A stretch of DNA of 31,948 bases from a virus. The position numbers and the translations under genes are program-made. Shown here one piece after another: positions 12,401-20,400 of the stretch; positions within the stretch are counted from its first letter, which is position 1, and every line of letters starts with the position of its first letter. Below the pieces are notes generated by a model. It ran no database searches. It had not been told where the DNA came from and worked only from the letters and a program-made list of their open reading frames with translations. The stretch lies in the IMG/VR virus record IMGVR_UViG_3300048102_000188, positions 1 to 31,948 of that record. One strand, written 5' to 3'.

Positions 12401-14802
12401 ACTTTGTTGAGAATGATTATATTATTATCAACAGTGCAGTTTCTGGTAGCGGACATCCTGAGATCGTTCAGGTTCTAGAATTAACTAGAACATCTGTTGC
12501 TCCTTACTACCTCAAGGTTAAGCGTCAACCACTTGGTACTTACACTGCAATTCTAAACAATCATATTGATACTACACCTATTTTCAAGGTTAACGTACAG
12601 TTTGATGCCACATGGACTGAGCAGGCACTAGATTCTACTGGTCCTCAAGACAATGTATATCTTTCTGAGTTTGGTGGTGTTCTAACAAATAATGATTATG
12701 TAATCATTGACCGTGAAGATACAAACAGCGATGGCATCTTTAATCAAGGTGAAGTTATCAAGGTTGTTACTCCTCTAGAGGCAGTAGAACAGAAATTCAG
12801 AATTTCTAAAGATTGTTCTCAAGGTGAAGCTGGCGATGTGTTCATTGTCAACTCTGTAACAGGTGACACTACTATCCTTGGCGATACTACTATCAATAAC
12901 ACTCTGACAATTAAGGGTGGTTGTGGAACACTATCCAATGTTCAGTTTAATGGAACTGCAACTGCTGGAACTAATATTATTACTGGTGTAACTGTTACGA
13001 GTCCTGATAAGACAATTGCTGATATCAAGATTGGTGATACCATTGTTAATATTACTAACGAGTCTCCAATTAACTTCTCGCCAGATGCAGTCATTACAGC
13101 AATTGATTCAGTCAATGGTGAGTTAGTTCTAAGCAGAAACACACTTGGTTCTTCTTCCCAGACTGTAGGATTAGCAGCTAGGAGAAATGAGCAATTCTTG
13201 ATCACAGATGGTAATCAAGTACCAACATTCAGGGTAGATTCTTGTAGTGGAACTACACATATTGGTAATCAATATGGTAGATTCGATATTGAATACTCCA
13301 GTGCTGGAGAGACTACTTCTAATACTGCTGGTATTCCTGCACTATTTGATGCTGGAACTATCAAGAGAGCATATAGTTTCTGGTTCGATCCACAGCATGT
13401 ATCTGATGGTGGTCCTACTACTACAATCGCTAGTGCTGTTGCTGGTAGCGCAAGTCAAATCCAGATTCCTGTTCAATCTCTTGGTGTTGGTTCTGGTGCG
13501 TTTGCTGTTGATGATTTAGTATTTGTTGGATCACCAACTGCAACAACTACTCAAATTGGTGATTATATTATTGGTAAGATTACACAAATTATTACCAACC
13601 CTGCTAACTTAACTATTGTTGTTGAAGATGCTGGTACTGGTTTAAATACCAACAAGACATTTACTCCATCTGATAGTGCATTTGATGCTGGTAATACTGT
13701 TAGAAGACTAATCAAGCATAAGGAACTTGCTAATATCATCGATGTTGAGCAGAGAACTAGAGTTAACTCTGGTGCTTCTACCACATATATCTCGATGATC
13801 CTTGATAAGGGATATATCTCTCAGCAAAAACTTGATTACGCTCAATTCTTAGCTCTTGCAGATGACGAAGGTGATGCTAAGATTTGGGTCAAGGTTGTTG
13901 GAAGACTGAAAGGTGATGTTCATCAAGTAACGATGAACGAACAAATTCAAGATGGTGCAATTGGATATAGAAGTGGTAACACTCTCATCAATGGCAACTT
14001 GGATATGGCTGGTGGAAGCTTCCAGATCTTCGATTCTGTTAATCAGACAAGACTGTTTGCTTTAGTTAATGATGATGGTCACGCTGATCACCAAGGTCTA
14101 CTAACTTGGGATGCTGGTGTTACTGCAAGAGGTGACTTCTATCTCTTCAGCGCACAAGATCCAGAGAACGTTGTTTTAAATCCAGATGCTAATGTTCCAT
14201 CATTCTCTGTTGATAACCTGGCTAATGTAACTGCTGGTAGGTCGTTTACTGTTAATGGTCTGGCATCTAATCCACCTTCTACAACATTCAAGCAATTTGC
14301 TTTAGAAAATCTTGGTGTAGATGGCACAGAAGAGTATGCAATTAAGCAAGATAGTTCTATCGATGCATTTGGTATTACTAACTTCACTACTTCTAGTGGT
14401 GCTAGACATACAAGATATATTTCTTCTGCATCTCCAGAAGAGGATCTAACATTAGTACCAAATATTACTTATATGGTAAATACTACTGCTTCAACTACAT
14501 TAGTTCTTACATTACCATCTGGTCCTCAATCAGGAGATATTGTGAGAATCACAGATGTTGGTGGTAACTTAAGCTATAATACATCATTGGTACTAAGAAC
14601 AGCAGAATCTTCTGGAACTAAGATTCAGGGAGATGATACTGGAACACTGTTGGGTGGAAGAATTACACCATATCCTTCTGGAGAACTGGTAGTTCAAACT
14701 CCTAATGCTGCGTTTGCTCTTGTATATCTTGGTTCTGTTGATAGTAATGGACAAGTTGGTATTCCAACTTCAGTACAAGGATGGTGGTTAACCGAGGTAT
14801 AA
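496..14802 (+). CDS. Giant repeat-built virion structural protein (fibre/baseplate type)
   Basis: A 4768-aa protein in one uninterrupted frame. Residues 1 to about 600 start with a GKYLYVSPDDF...PFKSIQRAF stretch that resembles the entry to a right-handed beta-helix (pectate-lyase-like) fold. Residues about 650-2300 are built from repeats: helical ANRxxI units, seven KCxRDIGxxVDAVxxDLxxGGN units (starting near residues 735, 1021, 1160, 1408, 1549, 1678 and 2121), interleaved CxDVQSAIxTLxxI units, and three YDAATGD...YPR...ITVNVGAS beta modules (near 1257, 1895 and 1982). The rest is beta-rich fibre sequence, with a GTFNLVDDTT repeat near 3700 and a terminal TRYISSA...LVLTLPSG domain (about 4637-4720) of the kind seen at cyanophage fibre C-termini. 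It has its own late promoter and is followed 3 bp later by collar-domain genes, so a host-contacting fibre or baseplate component is likely. The exact structural role is inferred. Confidence 0.85.
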   Translation: MPLTRLDNLISSKTGKYLYVSPDDFNATDALSNRGNSPVTPFKSIQRAFLEIARYSYLPGFQNDRFDQFSIMLMPGIHYIDNRPGLVDTSGIDVFGFDQATNAWTDDSILDISNPDNVFYKFNNTEGGAIIPRGSSLVGYDLRRTVVRPMYVPDPATTEREIPRSAIFNVTGGCYFWQFTIKDGQTTSESPLYDNSEGSGLVYYDPKDFAKKSAPNFSHHKLTVFEYADTEELSLFYRKIAKGFSAYQPTIDDPGEFDFRVQENRIVGPLSDSRVIESLTLADATTDPSIPASTAEITVTTKVDHGYFAGQFVAIANTEIDDVLEGIFQIKEIDQNDARKFKYEVPFVVSGIGSNIVSGQTVSVDTTPALGQNAQTLAEVDSVESASPYVFNVSIRSTWGICGIWANGLKATGFKSMVIAQYTGVSLQKDDRAFIRYDEYTNTWNQASLVDAFATVPYHTKGDSYWKDEWRNFHVRASDDAFIQNVSIFAVGFADHFLMESGGDMSITNSNSNFGNTSLHAIGFKGFAFNQDKGGFITDIIPPEAVVDNTASTKKISYYTIDIQGTLQTSSNYTKLFLGNDDIVDPLVRPAATITGYRLGAKSNDRLYVKLDNAPGTDEFFNVQLEPTGFVKYVAKGSILNPSGGVVNSVYADAANLIESNRRMIQEEVFGYILEKYPRLQNIPYVNPGLNPAGNRYFDARNLIAANRQEIVDTAFDDMITTYGSSVIQGIGDGKCKRDIGLIVDAVAEDLKDGGNSNVIAATRTYFDGDGNPLTNGLVGEEDYATYAFRRARDLCKLAIANLLTVQADLYDPDPNSNLAPYGINVGKTGSQAELDGDTTNGVTIDLALKADPASRYKDARNRIVANREFILDAALAEVSVYHPDFYIPGDTQTNSQSRLADGFRMIRRNSSEIRDKALAAIAVAHPNFYIDGDNQTDEGSRYASAYRLIANNRNQIIDVALAETTVQHPDYYFVGDQQTDARSRYADGYRLIQQNKTEIVNTAWTNTLGQYAGAAATEVKCKRDMGIFVDSVSLDLFVGGNKYARKFIQEYFNAAGNAWISGGLQGEETESIYAFNQARDLMKSAVANQLSVQDLSVTPGPAQYAGGGGDIANTNAGACDDVQSAITTLVDIVTTQIAAGNLNALPTETAYIAGPGEEKCRRDIGIFVDSIALDLFCKGNVYTHRFGAEFFTDASTPEFSFNSAVYNTNFNKAAETIKKAITNQLYEKDLFRTADNAPGSAYGQVSKDYTPHGATYDAATGDMVLSIANHGLSNGDRVKIADSGVVFTCTMDSNGSNHAYPRNTDPASGQYLEITASTTDSITVNVGASPAGQQYDHTFVSAVANCVNFAGNTANQLIDAQTALCSDVQSAVDSLTSIVTTILSNGNLSTMPIEVNYGSGRGPGELKCARDIGYFIDAISVDMFCEGNKHTRTFTEQYFTNATTPLNNGLVGEEAESVTAFNTALNEMKRAVTNQLYYKDLTVTEGESQWGDGNGTVARNSSTACADVQNAITTLGTIATDAITAGNITGGIWNSAANAGTFITGEAKCRRDLGIVVDAVAQDLWFGGNEFTIAATKEYFNNNALIANGVDAEVAPSITAFKRAEDLMQRALNNVYYDRDLNITLDQTGDPPIVGDIECDAHDMVTSNLDFIAEEAYLRMIAAYPAYTPQANNTAQDCKDDVITVLKEVMWDVKFGGNYKTYDAAKIYVTNYDYQTGTNISTFLDAERDEAAKVMLEAKNIAMQVIKNETVTVDAANTKTQVIDNTIVEDWDATELLPKCGSAVAAVDTLFGIVIQAIGNDGGVGNLDGVVRTTLDGPDPAWNKALNVISTTATSVTLNVGASASGDQYPHTFIAAAAGALVSGGAYAHTFVSASADAVNVVNGSPLTPINATYDAATGDLTLYFGTAHGVTTSDQLSLDNNSLTFSCDMGRDSTTKTYPRAGSDPVAGQNVNPTAVTATSITINVGASPLVEHNVSNAVYDSATGSIALTIGAHTLTSGTSVKLKEESLIFKCTKDQNVMTHSYPRASGKYRPAAYADGNCSDVLATVNALIDITCNSLNDGNLNNLPPLNNGEWDCANVRSSIEVLFDILQDAIVGGTLAGLPPLNTGDFTINNEASKCFRDVTYIVDAVVNDLRLGGNLNSIQAGEAYYVGNNLEYIDGEKTETLDAWNYVGQMATAAMRNFDVLAFNCSTTTGSAIVDVNDTRGIIIGMGVKEYDDTDPTAPAYVNGLLQSGATQLVSNIPAGTYVKNIVSNTQIELGVNGSRLTEGNTVNALQTSTTTELYFVYENGIWADTLPTTKIVGPAGTGEEVIQDTTVSPTNRECSGTANAIETLVGNITTIINSGLGTVTRQEQTVNTALLASRATVFTIDVSGSGPSNPHDFETGTAVRLVPRPRFDQVTGKYVDVDKRLVRLPNGFDTNRTYYVIAPGRVTQPENYGGTSFFDGSDQTRLMLATSRENAASGIYIYASETDSIDKDVEIDLYQFVLDDKYDLHNYTGVLSTSVNAGIQTDVSHIFDVPNAGTTPQKAFIRAVEGGVLPLISQTYVNDPQVAVTDPQNSAIGRINPNIEFFTRYQNNKTLTLHKTHADAINNVNPITFAAGQSGLEFNVYANKSRSPMRFDPGFTDATATNGKWYIQCKDEVTGSGDPTDNIFWRISQSDYADRQRSTDMWYERLEDNRDKDDRTYKLRMVIPKYLENARDPINGFVLKTRTDDTRKLVPQKVVLKPVVGTVYGARFENPVQAGEYIGYDSADFNTNSLNLDAQYDPFKKDQTGAGIEYRAFARFTSGIQATIQSGRYVEDVLDPSIKYLELNLYDHAVDTRNFPGLRNETFTTVKITAPQGGNFVTSKVDNQASSPNAISFAGNSSGLANVHAYYTVNGEHYLIIKNVRSGDLEYSEYANTRFTQGTVFADMLEDQDMGKSLPLKTQIRKNNPQFFYKQNGANVYTITPGDRIQDDAGVEYYVDSVEDAGVIEDTFYIFGYETLQKRISGQQDGIYYLTALRGNVSPFPTGAGVTNNFKKFKFSQPVSKLYPLNYRNDPLWFKKSGTSQEEKDLYAALIDPPQVYSAADNYVHGLVTVNDFKNSTTREMVADLTEQPAFLLNTYTGGNTIQAQSGNATSGSEDRRIPISGDSTVLSDQRYYVELRRPSIARAGNHTFEYLGFGPGNYSTGLPARQEVVLTPEEDFYAQSKKQDAGIVFYTGINSQGDLYIGNRRINAITGEETFIDSAALVDDGDEDDTLGGLVTTFDTPVTFNQNITVVGGDGELVNTFESPITIAVQDSDLTQSRDALIIRSNVSSIDPVTQLEQDEQLDRTAFAPPTDGDIRLGKNRIQSAIFGFNSRGNGQEYKIQTHTTGGVASNVTPNQSPLIANGGSRIDVSQFITYGGVIAAPGDMLLKGAEVGKNGSIAWILSNYFSNISNNQIDNIEFDGTNVVKLSFRDFTSGVALSVGNDIGITSGSQIRIKNFYYDPRLNLTWQVYAAKPGDAFNPTNNYCHFQVIDQIPQDTQAWENIIAGTATGQPSPTIEFSNSNFKEFGVIGAEALRTETESIGEYKLGINTVARAPHSAYANAWVNPTTTDPRANLDVVGNAFISGRVTGDFLDHTNFADRDKTAIDNALLIGGDSSAPNDEAVLRVATTNGGRVGINVDNSQLDRALVVDGTSRFTDDARFEHDIEVNGDDGVIAEIRTSQTTGTFNLVDDTTFTGTLNIGSQVGTFNLVNDTTDDQFIYVGTSSTHSNIFIGTTSDTPSSNISKVEIGGGYNNNESLSFTRIKTKSFKVDGDFQLGARRTINDTVNLTTSAGKVSFFSNSGSASILDFALNASEINIAGQGGLTTINNQLRVVASAQFDGNILMCGGVAAFSFLGDRAQLGSTAFAHADGILSDTLFNKNIDILNVLVLQTTDEGYNQVDTAGAGLWGGAAYQQEVTNIGGAPAVEPQTLGVLTGDEYWLPLKFAPVKQNGDPYFVENDYIIINSAVSGSGHPEIVQVLELTRTSVAPYYLKVKRQPLGTYTAILNNHIDTTPIFKVNVQFDATWTEQALDSTGPQDNVYLSEFGGVLTNNDYVIIDREDTNSDGIFNQGEVIKVVTPLEAVEQKFRISKDCSQGEAGDVFIVNSVTGDTTILGDTTINNTLTIKGGCGTLSNVQFNGTATAGTNIITGVTVTSPDKTIADIKIGDTIVNITNESPINFSPDAVITAIDSVNGELVLSRNTLGSSSQTVGLAARRNEQFLITDGNQVPTFRVDSCSGTTHIGNQYGRFDIEYSSAGETTSNTAGIPALFDAGTIKRAYSFWFDPQHVSDGGPTTTIASAVAGSASQIQIPVQSLGVGSGAFAVDDLVFVGSPTATTTQIGDYIIGKITQIITNPANLTIVVEDAGTGLNTNKTFTPSDSAFDAGNTVRRLIKHKELANIIDVEQRTRVNSGASTTYISMILDKGYISQQKLDYAQFLALADDEGDAKIWVKVVGRLKGDVHQVTMNEQIQDGAIGYRSGNTLINGNLDMAGGSFQIFDSVNQTRLFALVNDDGHADHQGLLTWDAGVTARGDFYLFSAQDPENVVLNPDANVPSFSVDNLANVTAGRSFTVNGLASNPPSTTFKQFALENLGVDGTEEYAIKQDSSIDAFGITNFTTSSGARHTRYISSASPEEDLTLVPNITYMVNTTASTTLVLTLPSGPQSGDIVRITDVGGNLSYNTSLVLRTAESSGTKIQGDDTGTLLGGRITPYPSGELVVQTPNAAFALVYLGSVDSNGQVGIPTSVQGWWLTEV
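2458..3520 (+). repeat. Protein repeat array, ANRxxI type, in the giant protein
   Basis: At least six copies of a helical unit of the form (R/K)YxDAxxLIxANRxxIxDxA. They begin with ADAANLIESNRRMI (about residue 652), then DARNLIAANRQEI, DARNRIVANREFI, ADGFRMIRRNSSEI, ASAYRLIANNRNQI and ADGYRLIQQNKTEI. The last copies are separated by a conserved linker of the form HPxFYIxGDxQT(D/N)xxSR. The regular spacing suggests internal duplication. Boundaries are approximate. Confidence 0.75.
2698..6920 (+). repeat. Protein repeat array, CxRDIGxxVDAVxxDLxxGGN type
   Basis: Seven copies of the motif occur at nucleotides 2698, 3556, 3973, 4717, 5140, 5527 and 6856. Each is followed by an aromatic (Y/F)(F/Y) stretch and a helix of the form AFxxAxDLMKxAxxNQL. 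Between copies lie CxDVQSAIxTLxxIVTxxIxxGNL units. The copies have diverged in both DNA and protein sequence, so the amplification is old. The paired Cys in each unit could be structural or metal-binding; the sequence alone cannot say which. Confidence 0.8.
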
Positions 14803-14805
14803 TCA

Positions 14806-16062
14806 ATGGCAAATTACAATAGAATCAAATCCGCCAAGGCAGTTCCAATCGGAACAATTATGCCTTGGACGGGTTCATCAAGTACATCTGCTGTCGCAGA
14901 AGACGCAATCCCTTTTGGATATATTGTCTGTAGAGGACAAACTCTCAGAGCTCTTGATTATCCTCTGTTGGCACAACTGATAGGTAATACATATGGTCCT
15001 TATCAGGAAACTGGTGGTCCTGCAGTTGGTATCCAAAACCCATATCCATACTATGAAGAGGAAGATGTATTCATTCTCCCAAGTTTAAATAATTGTAGCA
15101 TGGTTGATCTAGAATCTTCTAGACTTGATCCAGCTGATAATGCGGTTGTTGGCGCATATATCACAGAAAATGGTAATGATGCAGCACCGTTAAATCTTAT
15201 TACATCTTATATCGATGTGAATTTTTCTGTTGATCCATCAACAACTCTATCTGGTAAAATTACTGGAATTACTTTAAGCGATCCTGCATTCTTTGACACA
15301 TTTAGAACTATACCAAGAAAATTAGGTATTGACCATACTCCTGCACATACTCATCCAAGACCTACAAATTCTGATGGTACTAATGGTTCTTATCCATCAG
15401 CTCAAACACAAGGAACATATGTTTCTACTTTTATGCCTGGTCAATATGATACACAAGGATCTGAATGGACAACTGTTACACCAGAACCACTTGGCAATGA
15501 AGGTACAGTTGATAACTTTACTGCGAGTGAAGTATCACTCACATGGTATGATCCACTTGCAGATAGTTTAGTAGATTGTAGTACATTCCGTGATTTTACT
15601 TCTGCTTCACAAACAATTCCACAAGCTAGAGCAACATCCAGTCCAAGAACTATTCAACAGTATTATACTATTGAAAACGCTTATGACGATGATTATTCAT
15701 GTATCCCTCAAGTGGATCAACCTGCAGTTTCTTTGCCATTCCCTCCAGAAGGAAGATATAATGGGGCTCAAAACTCATATGTAGGTGGTAGTAGTGTTAC
15801 TAATGCAAGAAGACAAGGACCATATCCTACAACGTTAAATCATAATGCTGATCAGTGGGGGTCGCAGTCACTTGCATCTCATAATCATTTCACAATTGAT
15901 CTATCAATGACAAGAGGTCAGTTGAGAATTCCAAGCACTACGCTCATAAATAATATGACAACGGGAACTATAGCACCTGTAAGTGTTGACAAGGCTTTAA
16001 GTGTGCAGATTAATCCCAATACCCCGTCACTTACTACTCTTGTTATAATGAGGGCATTCTAA
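14806..16062 (+). CDS. Tail-collar-domain fibre/baseplate protein A
   Basis: 418 aa. Residues 13-64 match the phage tail-collar domain (PF07484-like): PIGTIMPW, then GYIVCRGQTLRALDYPLLAQLIGNTYG. Two histidine pairs follow, HTPAHTH (H177-H183) and SHNH (H359, H361), similar to the HxH metal site of T4 short tail fibre gp12. The C-terminus ends in TTLVIMRAF, a common ending for collar proteins. A GAGGT ribosome site overlaps the end of the giant gene 9 bp before the ATG, and only 3 bp separate the two genes. It is probably a receptor-contacting tip or a baseplate-fibre connector made with the giant protein. The two following genes share the same architecture, so this is one of a tandem paralogous set. 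Confidence 0.8.
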   Translation: MANYNRIKSAKAVPIGTIMPWTGSSSTSAVAEDAIPFGYIVCRGQTLRALDYPLLAQLIGNTYGPYQETGGPAVGIQNPYPYYEEEDVFILPSLNNCSMVDLESSRLDPADNAVVGAYITENGNDAAPLNLITSYIDVNFSVDPSTTLSGKITGITLSDPAFFDTFRTIPRKLGIDHTPAHTHPRPTNSDGTNGSYPSAQTQGTYVSTFMPGQYDTQGSEWTTVTPEPLGNEGTVDNFTASEVSLTWYDPLADSLVDCSTFRDFTSASQTIPQARATSSPRTIQQYYTIENAYDDDYSCIPQVDQPAVSLPFPPEGRYNGAQNSYVGGSSVTNARRQGPYPTTLNHNADQWGSQSLASHNHFTIDLSMTRGQLRIPSTTLINNMTTGTIAPVSVDKALSVQINPNTPSLTTLVIMRAF

Positions 16063-17490
16063 ATGGCAGTATTCTATAATAGAGAAAAAGCAAAGATTGG
16101 AACTACTAGTGGTTCCATCATTCACTGGTCGTATGAGTTAACCACTAATGATCCAGATAATGCTTCTACAAAAGAATTACTACCAGCTGGATATCTAAGG
16201 TGTGATGGTGCTATCTATGCTGCAGATATTTTTCCAGAACTAGCAGCAATTTTAGGTGTTGGATCTCAGTCTAGATATAAAAAACCAAATGTCAACTTAC
16301 TAGAGAATCAGTTCCAATTACCTGATTATGGTTCTAAAAAGTTACGAGCATCATCTGGTGCTAACTTAGGACTAGAAGTTGATTTGAGAATTCAGGATGA
16401 TAACAACCAAGAGATTACAAAATCTGGTGTTGGATTAGAAGTACAGAGTAATATTGGTGAAGTATATGAAATATTATATCAGGGTAATTTCTTTATCCCA
16501 TCTCAAATAATTCCTGTTACTGGTGAACCAGGATTTGTAAGAAATACAGGTAACTATACAGAAACTATTGAAGTTCTTCCTAATGCTTTTATACCACATG
16601 CTCACTTCCATGACGGCAATAGAACTAGGGTAAGATCATCGATTGGAAATGAATTTAGTTCATTTGGCAGAAACTTTTATAGAAGAAAATCTACTCTATG
16701 TGTTGTTCCATGGTATTATAATACTAGACAAGATCTTTGTGCTGTTGCATCTACTAGATTTAAATTGTCTGGTGTTAGTAATCCTGATGGATTTAGTAAT
16801 GCATTACTTGGTAGCTGTACCAGATATGTTTATGGTGGTTGTTTACAAGGTTGTAATTTCTATATTCCACCACAGAACTATTGTTTAACACCAGATCTTG
16901 CTGATACAGATGTATTTAATAATGATACAATGTCTAGTTATGTACAGGGATTAATTGGCAGTGGAGACACTGAATCAGATGGAAGATGTTTATATCCAAT
17001 GTGGTCTGGAACTAGTATTGGTTGTGATGATAGTGAAGGATCTCAACCTCAAGATAATACCACATGTGGTACAGTAGACTACACAGGAACAATTTTTACC
17101 AAATGTGAACCATCTGGTTTAATTGGTGGTATTGTTTGTTCTGGTATGCCACAGATGGCGGGACCAACATCCTTAATTGGAGAGTTTTCTATACCAGGCA
17201 ACTGGAAGTTTACAAACGTTCCTTTTGATGGTAATAAAGATGGTGATAGAGAGGGCATTTCTGCTATCTCAAACACCACTACTGAAGTGCAACAATTTGG
17301 TAATGATGCTTCACATAGACACTTTGTAAACTTTGAAGCACAACCACATACATATCAATTGAATACTGTGCCAACATTTATTCCAGCAGCTAACTTATCT
17401 TCTACATTGAAGATTATAGTTAATGAGCAGAATAAAGCAGACCAGTTTATACAACCATATCTTGTCCAAGAGTTTCTAATCAAATACTGA
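16063..17490 (+). CDS. Tail-collar-domain fibre/baseplate protein B
   Basis: 475 aa, starting at the base after the previous stop codon, with a GAGG ribosome site at 16050-16053. Residues 40-65 (LPAGYLRCDGAIYAADIFPELAAILG) and 81-91 (ENQFQLPDYGS) are the two halves of a tail-collar domain. Histidine motifs are HAHFH (H179, H181, H183) and SHRH (H418, H420). A cysteine-rich middle section (residues about 200-370) is unusual beside its neighbours and may form disulphides or bind metal in the extracellular fibre. It ends in YLVQEFLIKY, similar to the end of the third paralogue. The role is most likely in a tail fibre or adhesin complex; the specific position in the particle is unknown. Confidence 0.78.
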   Translation: MAVFYNREKAKIGTTSGSIIHWSYELTTNDPDNASTKELLPAGYLRCDGAIYAADIFPELAAILGVGSQSRYKKPNVNLLENQFQLPDYGSKKLRASSGANLGLEVDLRIQDDNNQEITKSGVGLEVQSNIGEVYEILYQGNFFIPSQIIPVTGEPGFVRNTGNYTETIEVLPNAFIPHAHFHDGNRTRVRSSIGNEFSSFGRNFYRRKSTLCVVPWYYNTRQDLCAVASTRFKLSGVSNPDGFSNALLGSCTRYVYGGCLQGCNFYIPPQNYCLTPDLADTDVFNNDTMSSYVQGLIGSGDTESDGRCLYPMWSGTSIGCDDSEGSQPQDNTTCGTVDYTGTIFTKCEPSGLIGGIVCSGMPQMAGPTSLIGEFSIPGNWKFTNVPFDGNKDGDREGISAISNTTTEVQQFGNDASHRHFVNFEAQPHTYQLNTVPTFIPAANLSSTLKIIVNEQNKADQFIQPYLVQEFLIKY

Positions 17491-20400
17491 TGACAGTTTC
17501 GTACAGAAATAAATTTACTGCTTATAAGCAGGAACATGAAGCTAACTATGCTTCTATTGGATCCATTTTTCCTGTGCCAGTAGATACTTTTTCTACTGAT
17601 CCAGCACATGCACTTGGTGGTGCAGGTTCTGGTGGTTTGAATATGGAGCATAGTTACAAAGGATATTTGTACTGTGACGGAAGTGAATTAAATATTAGAG
17701 ATTATCCTCAATTATATTCTACTATTAGAAACACTTACGGTGGATCTACAACTTCCAGACCAACACAGTCAGCAAATGCTGGTGGTATGAGAAGGATTTT
17801 ATGGATTGGTAATAAATGCTTTATCAATTTCTATAGAGATCCTGGTATTGCGAGTGGAAATAAACTACCATATCCATATGGAACAGCATTTAGAATGCAA
17901 GATGATACTGGTAGTACACCAGCTGGACCAGGATTGGGATCTATGCCCTCAGGTGATTGGGAGTATTCTATATTTTATGTAACTAAAGTACCAACAGAAA
18001 CTCTTAGTAGCGCACAACTTCCATCAGGTGAATTTGCATATGAAATTGTATTTCCTGACACTATTGACCCAGCTACGTTACCTAAAAACAATGTAGATAT
18101 TACTACTGGCACTCATCCTACTATTCTACTTAATAAGTCTTTTACATTTGCTGATTCACCTCATCAGGTAGGAACATTTAATCTACCAGACTACAGAGAT
18201 AGAATTATTGTAGGTATTGGTGATGTAGATGGAGAAGGAACACCAACAGTAGAAAATGCATTGGTTAATAGTGTTGGACAAACTGGTGGTAGATGGTATA
18301 TTTCAAAAGATCAAATTTTAGACGGTGGGGTATTTTTTAGTGTTGGAGATGTAAGAACAACTGGATATCAAAATATTAGTGCTGATGTATTCACTTACGT
18401 TACTGGTAAGGTTGAATTTAGAATTGGACCTATTGATGATCATATTTTCAATAGACCAGTAGAACATAATCATTATATTTTATCATCTATTGCTGATGAT
18501 TCTGTTGATAATGAAAGAGATGGTGTACCTATCGATGAATTTGCTGTAAATTATACTACTCAAAGAGCTAATATACTACCATTTGAACCAGTTGGACAAG
18601 GTGGATTAGCATTAGGTCACTCACATGGATTAACTCGCGAGAAGTTAAACGATCCATCACTTGCAACTTTTGGTAATACACCAGGACCTGGTGGTGTTGA
18701 TCCTAATCAACCTGCTGATATTTTTTGGGATGTCTCTGACCCAGAATTAGTTTCATACTTAACACCTATTAGTGGTGGTCGAATTGGATATGATGATGTT
18801 TCATTAGAACCACATGGTCCTGGAACAGGAGAGTGGGAAGGATTTGTTAAACCAGGAGTTGCACAAAGTAATGTCTATCTTGCTTTTGGATATCGTGCTA
18901 CAGCAACTGGTTTTGATAATCCAGATCAATTAAAATTAAGTAGAAGCGTCACATATACACTTGATTTCACTGGTTATACTCAACTTTACGTCTTTGCTGT
19001 TGCTGGTAATGATAGTAATGGTGGAGAACGTCCTAACAATGAAAATGAAGGATTATATTGTATTTTCAGTGATGGTACAGAACTTCGTCTTTTCCCATCT
19101 GTAAACGATTACAGAATTGAAAATGGATTAGAAGGGGCAGAAGCATTTGCTTTATATGATGCTATTCACTCTAACTGGAGAGAATTTATTATTGATATTC
19201 CTACAGCATTACAAGATCAACCAAATCAAAATATTCAATTAAAACAAACTCTCAGAGCAGGAACTGAACAAGATTCTGGTGTTCCAGCTGGCAATGACAA
19301 TGCTAATGACATGTTGGGCATTCAAGGTATTGGACTACGTGGTGGTATTATTGAGGATCCACCAGAACCAGATGGTTGTTATCCTATTACTGGTAGTCCG
19401 ATTGTTCCTGTTCTTACAGCAGTATTTGATTCTGCTAACAATATTGTATTAGTCACCACACCAGAAGCACATGGATTTAGTAAAGGTGATTATATCACAA
19501 TTCAAGGTGCAATACCAGAAGATCAAGGAATGTATAATGGAACGTTCCAAATTTTAGAGTCTCAGTTTTCTAGTACGGCATTTGCATATACACCAGAATC
19601 AACTCCTACACTTGGCCAAGCTTCTGGTACTGTTGCAGTTAGAATTGCTGCTGGTACATTTGAAGATGTAGTATCAACACCTTCTCCAAGATTATATGTT
19701 GTTGATGGACAAACTAAAATTGGTGGTAAAGCAGATGTATTTACACCACCTGGCACTGGTACAGTCTTCCAAAATGATGAACTAGTATCACAAGGATCAT
19801 TTACTTTACCAGCAATTGCTGCATCAGCTGGCGATGTAACACGAATTGATATTGTATTAAAAGCGCCTGGCGGTGGTGGTGGTGGAACTTCGGGTGATGG
19901 TGGCAATGGTGGATTTTCATATGCAACATTTGATATTGGTGGAGCTACTTACACTTGCTATGCATATGGCGGTAATGGCGGTAGTGCTGGTGACAATGGT
20001 GGTAATGGTGGTAATGGAGGAACATATCTAGTTCCTGCTGCTCTATTAGCTATGGATAATGTTTCTATCAGTGGTTCTTCAAATGGTGCTTCAGGAAGTA
20101 ATGGTGGTAATTTTGGTAGTGGAACTATTAATGGTGGTTCAGGAAGTGGAGATGGAGGTGTAGGTGGTTTTGGAACATCTGGTACATTCACTATAACTAC
20201 CGATACTGGATTTGTAACACAAGGTGGATCATCATGGAATGCACCTTCTAACGCTGGTGTTACAGCTAGAACCGTAACTATCAAAGCTGCTGGCGGTGGT
20301 GGTGGTGGTGGTAATGGAAATGGTAACTCTGGATGTAATAATAGTGCAAACGGTGGTAGTGGTGGTGCTGGTGCATTAGTTACTGCAAACCTTGGATTTG

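Noticed and set aside
19562-20284. Two Pro-rich reverse-strand frames opposite the glycine-rich section
   Set aside because: GGN glycine codons read as NCC (Pro, Ser, Ala, Thr) on the other strand and cannot give stops, so open antisense frames are expected here.
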